From Crotophaga sulcirostris (taxonomy: Eukaryota; Chordata; Aves; Cuculiformes; Crotophagidae), in the NCBI GenBank assembly GCA_013397455.1, contig VYZB01000024.1:2942726-3006725 (forward strand): DNA of 64,000 nt. Reading direction: 5' to 3'. Of this stretch, positions 1 to 14,659 are shown piece by piece; the first letter of the stretch is position 1; the number at the start of each line of letters is the position of its first letter. The notes under the pieces are model-generated. The model was not told the DNA's origin. It saw only the letters and a list, made by a program, of their open reading frames with translations, and made no database searches. Made by a program: the position numbers and the translations under genes.

Positions 1-3000
1 ATAGGTGTGTTGCCAGCTTTAATGAATAACCAAAATAGCTTGTTTACACTGGAGCACTATCATATTTGTAAACTCAACAGAACACATTAAATAGACAGCT
101 GTAGTCCATCCTGGAGGAGTTGTTTCTCACTTATAAACTAATCGTAAAATCTTGTTCATTCAGCTCTTTAGTTATATGCTACAGTACAGATGTTAGGATA
201 GTAGATTTTTGTGAGCTTGTTTGATACTTTTTTGTGCAGTGTGCCTCTGGCACAAAATAAAATGCAGAGTGCTAGTCATGAAACAGACCAAAGGTTGATC
301 TGTGCTGCAGGTTTCTCTCTGCAAGATAAGATTTAAACTAAGAATGTTAATTATAATGTTTCTCAACATATCTAGTTTCAAATGCAATAAAACCAGCTAA
401 CAAGCCTTCAAAGATACAGGAACACATACAGAGCAGGTTAAAAGTGAGGAGTTAGGAGGGTATGGGAGTGACTCTGCTGTTAAATAAAGGAACATCTAAT
501 GATTTACAGTAGGTGCTAATTTCTGCCCTATCAAAACCTCTTTTTTTTCATAATAGGTCAAATCCATTACTTCAATTGAAAGAGTAGAATTAAGTGTGGT
601 TTTATGTAGTTGTAATGTAATGGGTAATGGACTATTCTTTACCATCCTTAGGGGGAAGTCTGCTTTATTTTAAAAACTGCATCTCATCTTGAACTATTAC
701 AAAATTAATGAAGGGTCTAAGTTTAGACGCAAACAAACCAGGAAGGTCTTGAGACTCTTCGGTGGTCTATCTTGGTTTTTACCTGTACGAAGTCTCTCTC
801 AATCTCTTTCTCTTCCTCCCTCCTCTCATTTCATCTTAGAGATATTAACGACTATCTTGATGTGTTAATTTTGGAAGTCTTGTGCTTGTAAGCTTTCTAA
901 GAAAGCTCTGAACTAGGTGTGCCTTTTAATCATGTATTGCTGTGTTCTCACAACCCTTCACATGGTTCAGCTTAACTTCTAGGACGACACCATTATAAAG
1001 CCAGTATGCAAGGTCTTTTATTCAGAAAGTATTTTGGACTGTTAAGATTTCCACATCCGTCATGAGCTGCAATATTTCTGTAGAAGATGAACTGAAGGAA
1101 ATGAGTCTGCATAAAAGTGATTCTTCTGTCTTGCAGAGAAATCCTCCTTAGTATAAGTGTTGACTGTGGCTTGGTGCCAGTACATGAAGCATTGTTGCAA
1201 CACAATGAAGTATAAAATAGGACCTTAGCTGTATGAAATTGCTGTGGCCTCTTCCTCCCATTGTGTTGTTCCAAGAAAACTGAATGTGGAGAGAAACTAA
1301 TTAGGGCAATGAAATGTTGGAGGCTGGCTTCTCTGGTCTGTTAGAGTCTTTCAAAGTGTGCTTCTCTGAGTGGGGGATGGCTGCTGCCATTGCAGGAACC
1401 ATTTCCTTCCAGCAGGAAGGTAACCAAGGCCCTTGCACCTGGTTCTGTTGCAAGGTTTCACCTTCCTAGGTGCTTCATAGTATAGCCAGTACAGTGAACA
1501 GCCTCAGAATAAAGAATGTTTTACAATGTTTATCATTTTAGCTATCCAGAGACACCTCATGATGGTATGGGTGTTGTACATGTTTAACTGGAGCAGTTAC
1601 ATCTTTATGTTCTCAGGCATATTTTTAGGAGTATTTATCTGAAAGAACTGCTGCCTTGAGTGATTAATTATGTAATGCCTACAAATGTAATTGCTAGCTA
1701 CATTTAAATTAGGCATCTCAACTTCACGTTTCAAAATTAGTGTAGTAATCATTAAATTATATGTTTTTTCCCTTTATTTTATATAAGATGTTATTTAGTC
1801 TCTAACATGCTTGATATTGAAAAACTACTTCCTATAACAGCCAACAGCTTGGCAATTGTAGGCCTGTAGGAAGTAAAGGTTTAATTCTGCATCTGAAAGG
1901 CCTTGGTGACTTGAATCAATCCTAGATAAATGACCTAAATTCTGGGCCGTTTATGAGGTATGTGGAAATGTTGGTTTCAGGGTAACTTTACGCTGGGGTG
2001 AGGAGGAACGCTCTGCAAAGAGCTGCTTTTTGCTCTGAAGCAGAATAACTTCCAGATACCTGCCTTTTGCAGGGCAGATTCTTCTTTTGCCTAATTAGCC
2101 TAACAATTCTAAAATGCTGGGATCTGTGAAATGCAATTTTTGTCCATTGACAGTGATAAGAAAACTACAACTAGACCTTGGTAGCAGTAATTTACATAGA
2201 GAGCTAGAGTAAGCGAAAGTTTTCTTTGCCTTTGAGATACTGTCTCTGACACCTTATGATAAATCTCAGAGAAATGAATGTTTATGGCCCCACGAAGGCC
2301 TAGTACTGCTCACCTGAGGAAGCATGGGTTTGTCATTTGAACTGTATAGGTTTTGCCTTGCGCAGCCAGATTTTGAGCAGCTCTAGGGAGTACAAAAATG
2401 TTGGCCTTTCTACAATGCCAAGATATGAAACTAAGAAACTGGGAAGATGAAATACGTGGATTTAATGGAGAAAAATATCTTGAATTGAACTTGTCTGTAT
2501 TTTAGAAGCTGTATTTTATTTGTTGCTTTTGCTATTGTAAGCATGTTTCTTGAGTGATGCTGCATTTGCCAGTGAAGTTTTTTCAGCCTCAAATGAACTT
2601 GACAGCACAAAAAATTCTAAAGATAATTTTTAACCTTTATATTAACGTTTCATCACTGCCATATGAAAGAAGATCCTATGGAAAACTTTTGTTTATAACA
2701 CTTCAAGATCAAATCCTAAGTCATTATAGCAGGCCTAGAAGCAGCGTACAGCTAGAATCTGAGCATCACTTCCACATTTTGAAATGTATAGAAGAGGAAG
2801 AGCGAGCTGGGAGGCTGTTGCTGGCTTCTCAGTGACCCACTTTGCATCCAGTGTGATCTAGGCATACCAGAAAGGGCTGCTCTCTGACTTTCCTGCTTGC
2901 AAACATATGAGTACTTGAGACAAAGTAATTAACGGGAAACCAGAATCCCCTTCTCTCTTGAACACTTAATGTTAATGCACCACATTAATACTACTTAAAT

Positions 3001-6000
3001 ATTGAAGACTAGCACTTCTTTTTTGGCATCCTAAGAAAATGAATTGTTCCTGTGCTTGATTTAGCTATTTCATTTCCTTGACTCTTATCTCTAAGCAGCA
3101 TAAAAAAAAATTAATAGTGTTTACCACATAAGGGAAAGTAGGGGGTTTTATGTGGGTGGAGAAAGCCTTGAAACTAGCCACTGTTGTCACTATTTTAGCA
3201 GGAAACAAAAAAAATATTTTGACAAGTCACATCAGCACACTTCAAAAAAATTCCATTTGACAGTTTAAGAAATATTTCCACATACTGTAATAAAATGTTT
3301 GTTATAACAATAATAAAATATATCTTGAATATTAGATTCTTAATTTCCTTGTGTGTCTGTTGAGTTGAACCATCCCAAACAAACCAGTAACAACTTCCCT
3401 GCCCTGGTACAACTTCCTTTTACCTTGCTACAATCATTGTTCCATTTTATTAAAGAAAGAGTTAACTGGGGAACAGGAGGAGGCAGACTGAAATCCATCC
3501 TTCAATATGTTGGCCAGGGATAGATCTGCTAGTGATATAATTTGAGCAGAGTTGAATTTCTGAATTTCTCTACACTGGAATTTAATTATTTGTGCTATGT
3601 GATAAAATGAACAGTAAATAATTGTGCTGTTTTTCTGATTTCTTTTGTCTTCATTTTCCTTCAGTACTCAGTTTCTTTGAGGATGAGGTTTCACTTGAAA
3701 TAGGATTCTACTAATAACCTTGACTGCAAGCATAACCTCCCACTTAGGCTTTTGCAAAGACTGACTAGAGATAGCAGCTTTTATTTAAAGTTTAACTGAG
3801 GAGAACAATCTACTTCCCAATGAAAACTGAAGGTAGTGTGTCATTTTTCCTTGCTGTTAATAGCACCACAGGCTGTGTTAGCCTAGTCTTTATGTAGTAA
3901 AGTTTTGACTTTTCCAGTATCTGGCAGATGATGTTTTCATGTTCAAGCCATTTGTTTAATCTTGGAGCTTTGTTAAACCAGGCAAATGACATTACAAAAA
4001 TCTTTCTCTACAAAAATTGCCAGCTCCTCACTTTTTTTTTCACCAGCTGGGGCCCTGGTGGGAACATAAATTTTGCTGTTCGTTTCCAAGCAAGAGAGAC
4101 ACCAACTTGCCATCAGCCTGGCTTTTTCACATCTCCTCTCAGTCCCTTGAATGTAGAAAGGGTTGCCTGCTGCTGTCAGTCTGAAGTGAGAGAAAGCAGC
4201 TTCTTACTGTAACAGCTGACCCAGGAGATTACACCGCAAAGCTAATAAACAGCTAGACCCGATTCCATCAGCTTTGAATCTGGTCATACAACATAAATCA
4301 CCTTGTCCCTTACATAGTTTGTAAATGCATGTTTAAGAACAGTTTTTGAGGTCTACTTGCAGAAATTCAACCAGTGGTGAATTGAGCCCCTACCGGAGTC
4401 TCCTCAGCCATGTAAAGAAAACAGACCCCACCAGGCAGGTCTCATAGTGAGTTAACCACTCCCCTTGCAGATACCACCACCCCCTCATCACAGAAACAGA
4501 ACACATGTAAATCAGCTGCAAAGTAAAGTCGAGGTCAAAAACATCGACTAACTCAGTTCAGTGCACTGCTGATGAGCAGTATATGCCTGTTTCAGCTAAA
4601 AGTGGCTAAGCAGCTAATCCCACCAACGAAGCACTATGGGTGAGGAAAAATCCCAGCCATGTCATTCTTGGGGCTGTAGGCTATGATGCCATGAAGTTGA
4701 GAGAGGAGGTAGCCCATGGTAATACATGGTGCCAATACAAGGAGAGGATCACTCTTCTTCTTTTCTCTTATTAGTAAAAAGGCTTTGTATGCTCTCTCCA
4801 TGTGTTCAGACTACCTGCAAGCACTGGCCCTTGGATACTGGCCTATCTTGTCAAATATTGCCTTATGATAGTACTGAAAATATGTGTGTTGTCTTTTGAG
4901 TTATCAACAATATAATAATTTAACAGGTACCATAGCATCTCAGGTGATAGGTTTGGATGTAGTGTGGCCAGTTGGTGGGTTTGCTTTGAATCTTATTGCA
5001 TTCAGTACTGCTACTATACTCCCTTCCTGATGATACAATCTTCCCTTTCAGGTTTAAAATGCAATAATCAAATTATGGGTATTGTTTTCAACCCTAATTA
5101 ATTTAATTTAATTATTTATCATTAGCTCAGACCTTGCTGAGGTACCCTCTTTGATCTGCTTCGTTTAATTATATTTAATTTGTTTCTTTGTTTCCCCAGA
5201 GGCTAAATAAGCCTGCAGCCAAAGAATCAAAATCAATACAGAGGGCTATTCTCAGACCCTAGGTTTTCAGGTATGTCTGGAAGAACCAGGCTTAAAACAT
5301 GCATTGCATCTACTGTTTAGTTCCCCATCTCTCCATAGTACTGTATGACCCCACAAACCTGGCAGGAGGAAACCAACCCAATTTAATACTAAGAAATGTT
5401 TCTTTCTCTGTATACCTCTAATTTCATGGTCTTTTTACAGCATTCAAATGATTATTTTAACTGAATACTTTGATTTGAAACATCTGCAGGAGATGTGCAT
5501 GGTACTGAGAAACTCTGCAGAGCATGTGGGTGTTCATTTAAGTCTCATTTCCACATTTATGTGCTGTTATTGTTAGTTTCCTAAAATTGCTTACTAGAGG
5601 TGTCCAATATATCAGTTTTCTTTCCTTTCTCCAGCACTAGTGGAATTCTGCCATTCCCAATGAATTCCTGTTTACCACCGTTGCTGCAGCTCCATTTTGC
5701 ATGTGAGAAAAGGCGGATTCCATGCCCTGGGGAACTATCATGCTGTTTTCTAAGATACTTTTCACAGAAGCCAAGAGATGTTGCTTTCAGCAAAAGGAAT
5801 TATTGCTGATTGCCTACAGGTATGGTGAAAAGGGCAGAGAGCAACTGCTTTGAGCTGAAGACAAGGGAAAACATTGTGAGGAGCAAAAATCACAGAATCT
5901 CATGCCATGAAAATTTGCACCCATCACTCCTTCCACATCTGCTTTTTTAGAGAAGCACCATCTCTTATTTGCCTCTTTTTACTGACTCTTAAGAAACATT

Positions 6001-7980
6001 GGACATATGGATTAATGCTGTGCCTTGCACAACTTTACATGGAGTGTAGTTGAGCTGGAGCATGCTAACTGGTCAGCTTTCTGCAGCTTACTGGCTGAGG
6101 GCAAGTCCACGGTGACTCAGCCCTCAAAGGACAAAGTAGGGAGGATGTTAATAAGACTTCTTTCCTTCTTTGGAATAATAATTCTGCATGAAACTTGATG
6201 TTGCAATACCTCTTCTTTCGCACTGTGCATGACAGTTGGCCGATGGGTGAAGGAAGATGACACCAACAGACAGTGCCTCTTCATAAAGCCTCCTTATGGA
6301 GCTCCTCATTAGCAACAGTCTGTATAATGAAGAAGAATTATTTCTTCCTTCTTCTGGAATTTCAGACTTGTTTATTCCAGTCTACCCTTCTCTCCTCATA
6401 CAGAGAGAAGTGGAGGAATTATCAGTGTCTTTGGTTTTTCCAGTGAAGACCAACAGTGGTTACCATTGCTTTCTCTTATGAAAAGAGTATAATGCCTGAC
6501 ACTCTCATTTTTGACAGGCTATCTTCCTTCCATGATGTGCTTAAAAAGCTTCTTTTAATAATTGAATTAGTCAGTAATGATTCTTGAACTAAATTGCCTT
6601 TGAACTAGCAAACCACTTACTCTTTTTTACTGGGCTTTACTGTAGGAATAATTTGCCAATAGGTGGCTAAAAATACAATTGTTTTTAGACCTCCAGGGTC
6701 TGAGTATATGGAGTCATACTGTGCTCCTCCTTCAAGGATACATCGTATAATCCTTGCTTTCTTCAGCTTCAGTAGGGTCACTCATGGCTTTACAACAACT
6801 CGTAGAATATGCTGTGCTGCTCTGTTGTAACTAATAGCATTAGCAGTAATTATGAGCAATAAACCCACTCATTTATACTAGAAGCAAAGAACATTCATGT
6901 ATTTGATAAACACTGTACTTGGATCTGCTTTAATTATGCTCTATATTCATATTTTTCAACATCAGCATCTTGTTAATATGTCAGTTTGAAAATACACACC
7001 ATCATACTTTTATTTAAGATCTACAGCAACCAAAATTGTAGTTGACTATTTTCAGGAATCTGGAAGCAGCTCTAATAATTTTAAGAACAAGTGCAGCAAA
7101 CCCTATTTATAGAGATCAATTCAAAATAAATTCAGAATAAGAAAGAATTATGACTTTGAGAATTGCTTCTTTTAAAACCAGCTATGGAAGCATAAGCTAC
7201 TGCCGAAGTGATAAGGCAGACTCATGAATATATTGCATACTATATGGCTGAGTTAAAGCCAGTACTTGGAAATCATTAGCTTTTTAAAAAAATGCTGCTT
7301 TTGAAAAGAGAAGATGCCTGAACAATCTTTAGAACAGACAACATATTTTCTTTAATTCTTTTATAAATTAGGAGTCAAAATGTTCGTGGCTGAATCCTCT
7401 TTTTCACTGTCTTTTCTTTAAAGATTTTTACACCACCTTAAGAAAATGTTATTGTCTTGTATCTGAGAAAAGATTTGCAAAACCAAACGAAAATACTTTA
7501 CAACTGGGGGAAGTATGATACAGAACTATAGGGTCAATAGTCAAACTTATCCTATTGTAACAATCATACTTAAATATATGCTGAATTTTGAGCAGTTAGA
7601 TTAATTGGATCAGGATTAAAAGTGGCACAAGAAGTAAGGTTTGGAATTCCTTTGTTTATTCCAAACTCTTCACAATGTTTTTGCTGTAAGGGAAAGCTAT
7701 AGACCAGTTGTCCAAAAAGCAGACACGGAAAAAGAAACACTGTCAGAACTTTATGCTTTGAGCATTATATGGCACAAAATTTTGGAAGCCCTCCACTAGT
7801 AAGAGTATGGAACATACACATTCCAGGATTCCACAGGCTATGGGAACTGCTCAAGAAGTTGCAGTGGAGCAAAGCCTGGCAAACAAGCAAAATCATAAAG
7901 GCAAAACATGCTTAGTCATGCTTAGAAATCATTTAAAAGGTGGTGGAGTATGTTATCATGCATTTAGTGAATGGGTTTTC

Positions 7981-8012
7981 TTATTAAATTAATAAGTCAT
8001 TAAATTAATGAC
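7981..8012. repeat. Two abutting perfect palindromes sharing a core
   Basis: Positions 7981-7995 read TTATTAAATTAATAA, with two 7-base arms around a single A. Positions 7996-8012 read GTCATTAAATTAATGAC, with two 8-base arms around a single A. They touch with no spacer and share the 11-base core ATTAAATTAAT, which contains homeodomain-type ATTA/TAAT half-sites. This is seen directly; a regulatory role is only a possibility, since A+T-rich DNA produces palindromes easily. Confidence 0.7.
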
Positions 8013-10710
8013 TGCAGCATTGCTACAGCAGTATATTAGCATTGGACTGGTGATTTAAATGTGAAATGAACTTAAAAAAACATGATTGGCTGTTAAAGAG
8101 GAAGATAAATAAGAGGAAGGCGCAGTAAATTGCCAGAATGACATTCTCAGTCATTTTAAATGGCGATTTATGCAAAGAAACAGTTATACAATGAACAAGC
8201 TAATTTGTAGTTTATTCACTAGCAAAGGTTCAGGAGGGATTTTTAAATTTTTTTTAAATAATATTTTATTCAGTTTAGAAGTTTAGAAGATGTTGCTTTA
8301 GCAAGCTCTAGGGTCTTTGATACTTTCTTTTATTTCTGCAATGTGCAAAACTGCAAAGTCATGGGTTTGTTCTTACAACTGGAAGTACCTCCTTGTTTAT
8401 TTCGCTTTTAGCATTTCTAATAACTGTTAGAATAATTCAAAGGTTTTTCTTCCACTTCTTGAGCCACTAAGATTAGAATTTCTATCCTATCTTGCCTTTG
8501 GTTGGTTTTTATTATGAAAGGTAACCAGAGTAGTTTGGATACCTCCCAGGAAGTGAGTTTACAGGTTTATGAGAACTCAAGCAGAGCTGCAGATCTCCTC
8601 TCAGTAAATATTGTAACTGTGCACAGCTGTAGAGAAAAGAAAGCCACGTGGGCTTGAATCAAACAGTATTGTCTTAAACACAGGATCAGTTGCCAAGCTT
8701 CTTGAGCTCTGAAACTGGCAGTGGCTTTCATCCTGCTTAATTTCAGATATATCATGTGCCATCTAAGCTAGTCGTGTTAAACTCATTTTGTGGTCAAGGA
8801 AGACAAATAGGCACAACTGGGCCATGTTTCAGCTGAACTCTTTAGGCACCTACTGTGAGATGAGAAAAGCTGAGTCTTCCACTCCAATGAGGAGATTGTA
8901 CTCTCTACTCTGCTGCTTGATATCTGTTGACTATTTGTCTCAGATGCATGTAGTCCAATGAATTACAGCCTCGTTTGTGCCACCAAGTACAGTTAGGCCC
9001 ATCCTTGTGTCCAAGTCAAAGCTGTAATTAATGAGTCGCTGAAATAGCTGATCCTCCTGTCTTAGTCTGGTGCCCTCCATAGCCCTGTAAGACTCTTTGA
9101 AAAACCTGACATCTTGAGGACAGCAAAGAAGCCTACCAGGCTGTGAGACGGGTGATGAGGGAGAGGGATAGTCTGAATCTCCCTGGTATTTACCATGAGA
9201 TTGGTGAACTACACATAAATAGGACTCTGCCAGGTTTCTGAGATATATATGCAGGCTGTAGTTTGAGCACGTCAGCAGCCTGTCAGGAGGTTCAATGGAC
9301 CAAAGATGAAGGCTCTGACAACGGTCAAATCCATACTATAAGTGTACTTCTGTGCCCTTGACTGAAATGTTTTAAGCCCTGAAATGTTCTTTTCTCCCTT
9401 CCCTGAGACTCTTAGGCAGATTTGACATGTGTTGATTATTATTTAAATCAGTTTGATTTTACTTTACTGCTTATTAAGGCCTTAGTTTATTACATAGCTG
9501 TTCTTGGTGTATGGTTATGCCTCCTTTGTCACCACCTATATCTGAAAATAACTTCTATTTCATCTGCTTTTCATTAGGAGGACAGTTTTTGCTTGTTTTA
9601 AATATACAAGTGTTAGGCATTCAATGAGACAATGGAGAAAACTTGGAATAGAAAATGATGAGGTGTGTGATGGTTTTGATTTTGTCTGGTAATCTTGGTA
9701 TGTCACTTTAAAGCTTTGTTTTATTAAAAGATCACAGCAGAATATTGTAACCTTCTGTGTAATGCCAGTGATAGGACTAATCGTCATTAACTCATTATGC
9801 TAGGGTATCTGCTGCAAAAATGTCTAACAGAATTGATCTTATTTAAGATTGAATTATGTTCCCAGGCCACTTGTGACTATTACAGACTTTTCATTCCCTT
9901 CTCTATCAAAATAAAAACATGAATAATTAATTGAGAAGAAAAAAAAAATAAAAATTAATGCTTGTCACTTTGAGAAGAGAATGAAAAGGCAAACATCTGA
10001 TATAGGCTGACTAAAGTACTATGGCATGTCAAGACATGTTGATATGAGTGCTTAAGAACTGATATGGAATGTAAAAAAAGTAATTTCTTTGTTTATTGGG
10101 GCTAAATTTTGTTACTTGAAAGAGAAAACCCCTGTAAGGATTAAGAAAACATAGGAAGGCAGTGCCACTCTGGTTACCCTATGTCAAAGAACTCAAAGGA
10201 TGTGTAGATGACAGCTCTTAAAAAAGTGGTTTCAAGAGATTTTTTAAGCATCCATTTAGGCATAAGGTAAGAGAAGTACCTGCCGTACTTTATCAGGTTA
10301 GTAAGCTAATTCACTTCTCATTTTTAAAGAGTACAGTTTCTGGGTTATTGATGAACAGCGAGTTTAAGGTCTGGTTCAGTCAAAAGCAGGATGTATTTTC
10401 AGAATTTCTATTGCATACGTCAGTGCTTGCTGGGCAGAAAAGCTTAAAAAACTTCTGTTCAGAAAAACTGTGGGCAGACTTAGTGCAAAGATTTGAATTA
10501 AAAGACGAAGTAACTAGATAGGCAAGAGCTATGCATCCTCAGATTACCAAGCATTCACTCTCTGATTGCTGGAGAGAACCACACCTTCAGTTCTGTAAAC
10601 TCTGCTTTGAAGGCAAAAGTCATAGACGATAACTTTTCAGTTTAACCAAAGACCTGGAAGTCATGAAGGGCCTTCGCAGTCTGGAAGTTTGTTTGACTGC
10701 AGTGACAAAT

Positions 10711-10756
10711 GGTTCTTTTGTGTCATATTCCTTTTGGTTCCTATTGTGTCATATTC
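10711..10756. repeat. Imperfect 25-bp tandem direct repeat
   Basis: Two copies of a segment beginning GGTTC and ending TTGTGTCATATTC lie at about 10711-10730 and 10736-10756, differing by a few bases. It looks like a small local duplication. No function is implied. Confidence 0.6.
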
Positions 10757-13700
10757 ATCACTGAATGTAGTTTGATTTCTCTTTGTAAATTTCAAAGGGA
10801 AATTGGAAATTGGGGCCGTGATTTTACAGCCCATAGGTAATATCTTAATATAAAGAATAAATCAACTAGGTGTTTTTTTCTACGATGTTATCGTTCCAGC
10901 CTCTCATTACAGAAGGTTCATAGTTCTATTTGCACAGGTTGTCATCATTAATCTTTGCTTCTGTGATGATTCATTGTTTAACATTTTTTTTTTCTTTTTT
11001 TCACTAAATAAATTTTAGGTATGGGTGAAAAATTCAGTGTTTAACTAAAAAAAAAGAAAAAAAAGCAGGTAAAAAGCCTACATAAACTACCTTATAGAAG
11101 TCTCAGATTATCTTGTAAAGAGGTCTTTTATCCTTAGGAAAGTCATATATAACACCTATGTAGGACATTTGTGTTCCCTAGCATGGAGAAATGTTACTTT
11201 CTGTTTCCCCTTGAGCCTAGTGATTTTTTTATTGTTATTCTCTAGAGTAGGTTAGTCAGAACAGAGAGAAATTCAGTATTAGTCTTGTTGTAAGCTCAGT
11301 CTGCTTTTAGAATATTCATAAGAACAAATGACATATGCATAAATGTGCATGAACATTCAGATTTTTAAAAAAGAAAACCTATCCTAGAAATTGGACGAAC
11401 TTTGGGTTTACACTAGGTAAGTCACAAAGAGACTGCAGAAAACCCTTTATGATCCCATTAGGCAATAGCTATCCTTCAGCTTATAAAAATTTAGTTATGT
11501 CAGAGGAAAAACTATGCCATGCACAGAGAAATAATAGGTTGTTGAGGTTCAAGAGAACCCAGTGATTTTAATTACCTGCATATACCATTCAGAGACTTGT
11601 TACAGGATGGGAAAAATCTAGATCTATCCAGCAATGGGAAAAGAAACAAAAATGAATGTATAAAATATCCATAGCTAATAATTAATTAGATGCTACTCTT
11701 AATATCTTGAGAAAAAATGATGGTTTCTTCAGTTCTCAGTTAAAATGCAAGAAGCCAGTCTGTTTTTCCTACAAAGACACATAATGTATTAGGATGCCAT
11801 GTCAAGGACCCACCTTCCTACACAGCTTTGGATTTATTTTTGGCTGGTTTTTGTGCTCTTTTATCTGTGGGTGGCTGAATACAGCCATTCTTCAAGTGAG
11901 TTTTATCATTTTCATGTCTATCAAACTGCCTATGAGGCAAGCAGCAGGGCTGCAGACTCTGCCCTGAGTTCTCTGTAGGGGATTTCTGTTACTGAGAATT
12001 CTGCTTTCCTTCTCAGTGATCCATATCTCCTCAACTTCCTCTGAGGTCCTCAGACTGGCAGAAGGAAACAGACCCAAAAATGTTTCAGTAGGTGAGACAG
12101 AACAATTAAGCTGTAACTGTATAGAGAGATGTCAAAGTAGCCCATCAATCATTTATCCTAATGAGACAACGTCAAACGGTATTAACCATGGTACAAGGGT
12201 AATATGGTTTATTGTTTTTTTCCTTTAAATGAACAATATTTTACTGTACACTACGCTAAATCAGTATCCCTAGAAAATCTTTTCTCCCTCCACCTAAAAC
12301 TAGGGTGTGAGGGAGATTTTATCCTCACTCAGTTTCTTACAGTGTCTTGTGCTAGTTATGCAAAAATGAATATTCTGAATATTTAAATAGCCCAAACTGA
12401 CATCTATCTTTCTATGGAAAGACTTTAATCTTTAATAAATAATTTCCTTTTTTTTTCTTTAAAAAACATGAAGAAAAATATGGCAGGGTGATTCTAGGAC
12501 CTGCTGAAACCTTTTAAAAAACTTGTTGTGTAGTCATCAGAGTTTTCTTCCTGGCTTTTTATGCAGTTTTATGAATATCATTAAGCTTTGACATCCATTG
12601 CAGATATTGTCTAAAGAGATCACAACTGTCTCCATGAAATCAGTAGATTTTGAGGAGGACACTAAAACCTCAGGTGTTCTGGAAATACTGAAGTTCTATT
12701 AAGTGTAAAAAATGTCATTCATTTTGCATTTGTGATTTCAAGCAAGTGCCAGTTTATCTTAGAAAACTACACTTCTTTATTCACTCAATGATAGAAATAT
12801 CCAAATAATTCAGGAATTACAAAAGAGGGGTGGGGTGGAATTAAGCCCAGAGAAAAGAATATGTAAGGATAATAACTCAAAATGTGTTTAAGTTCAAAAA
12901 TGACATAATGCTTTCTCACTATGAACTAGTCAAGGAGTTTGTCCTGCTTCTAAGAAGGGCTCTCTTTTCACAGATACAATGATAATAAATACATTTTATT
13001 TTGACTTGAAGATGGAGAATATTTACACATATCTTTTTCAGTCTTTCTAATTATTTAAATATTTTTAATAGAAGACCTTTTGTAACTGTACAGTGGCCCT
13101 TCATTTGCAAGACTGGTTTACCAGATGTTTCAAAGTGCAAAGTACTAAAATCTGGTTAATAAGAGGACGATGCTATAAATGTAGGAAATGATCTCTAGGT
13201 GCGTGGAAACTAGTCATTAGGAAAGGACACTTCAGGGATAAATAGGATAGTCAAGTTACATAAAATAAATTTTGAGGTAGTCCAAATAATCACCATGGGA
13301 CAGTGAGGGTAAAGCAAAAGCCAGCAACTATAGGGGACCTTTATCTCATAGCTGAAAGTTTTTGCAAATGTTCACTGGCAACTCTTGCTCCTAGAGATCT
13401 GAAGGAAGAAGAAATGTGTTTGGAAACAGCTCTCTGCACAAACACCAGAAGCCTTGTGAAGCTGGCTGTGGCTTGTTCCTTGGTGTAAAATCCAATGGGA
13501 AGATTGGTCAGAGGCTCTCTGTCGAGCCCTGAGTTCCTGCGGCGTCTTCCCCTAGAGCACTGCTGCTACAGTCACTACTGCCTGGCCAGTAGAGTAACAG
13601 TGTTAATATCTAAAAGGTGGTAGAATGAATTTCCAAATATTCACACAATAATCTTTCATCCACTCCCTTTATAATCTTTTTAGGCACTTGATTATCTCTC

Positions 13701-14659
13701 AGAGCTCTACCCCTCTGATTAAAACTGATCAACAAGCTCAATGAAATATTTATGGTTTTTTGGGTTTTTTTAAAAGATGCTACAGAATATTTAGATTCTG
13801 GCTTTTACCTGGTTACAGTAAAATAAAACAGAAGTAAATATGGTCTGTGCTCTCTCTTCAGCTTCTGCATACCTGACCGTGACAGACAGTCTTACCAGGA
13901 TGCTCACTGCATATTTTCTGGTCATGTTTCAGTGGTGCTTGAAAGCGGTCTCACTTCGGCATTGTAACAGATTATGTAACTTCGTTTTTCACCAGACATG
14001 TCTAAACATATTCCTCCCTTTTGAGAATCAATAGTTCATTTCTTCCAAATAATGGGTGCAAATGTAATTATAGAAGTGCTGATATGGTCCTGAGAGCTAC
14101 CAAGAGTAATAGCCTCCTGTGGTAGGAGGAGTTCTCTGCTAAATGATGAGATAAATGCTCGGTTATGGACAGATAGGTAGCTACACATTAATCAGTACAG
14201 GTATGTATCTTTCCAGGAGCCAGGAGTCAGTGCTCCCTTAAAATTCGTTTTGCATAACACCTGGAATGAAAATCCTTTATTTTCCTTCCTGCATCACAGG
14301 TTGCTCTTGGAGATGACATATGTTTAGATCTGAGGTGAAAATAAATACCATTTGCACCCATGCATTTCCCTGTCTGTTGGGGACAATGGCCTATATGGTT
14401 TTAGGCCTTTTGTCAGCACAGTTCAGTGAATGCTCTGGTAGACATCAGTGGGGCTGGCTGGCTCTCCAGCAGTGAGAGATACGTTTTGATTGTGAGCTCT
14501 TGCTGATTAAGCCTGTGGCTGTACTGCAAGGACAGAAAGGGAACATCCACCCTTCAATACAAGGACTCGGAATGGCAAGGACTTCAGATATAAACAACAT
14601 CTACAAACAATATTAAAAATGCTGGGTTTTCGTAAATGCACACTTGCATAAGAAGGGCA

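Larger units (their letters stand above)
1..14659. other. Unique A+T-rich spacer, no gene seen
   Basis: This long stretch holds no recognisable gene. Open frames are all under about 100 codons, have no known domain, and often overlap on both strands as chance frames do. Poly-A/T runs occur (for example near 9940, 10985 and 11047). Two small structures are listed separately: abutting palindromes at 7981-8012 and an imperfect direct repeat at 10711-10756. No CR1 octamer tail was found here. It could be intergenic or intronic; the sequence does not decide which. Confidence 0.6.

Noticed and set aside
5885..5905. atcacagaatctcatg as a CR1 octamer tail
   Set aside because: The following sequence lacks the 'ttggaaaggacct...ccaacc' CR1 3' region, so it is a chance match.
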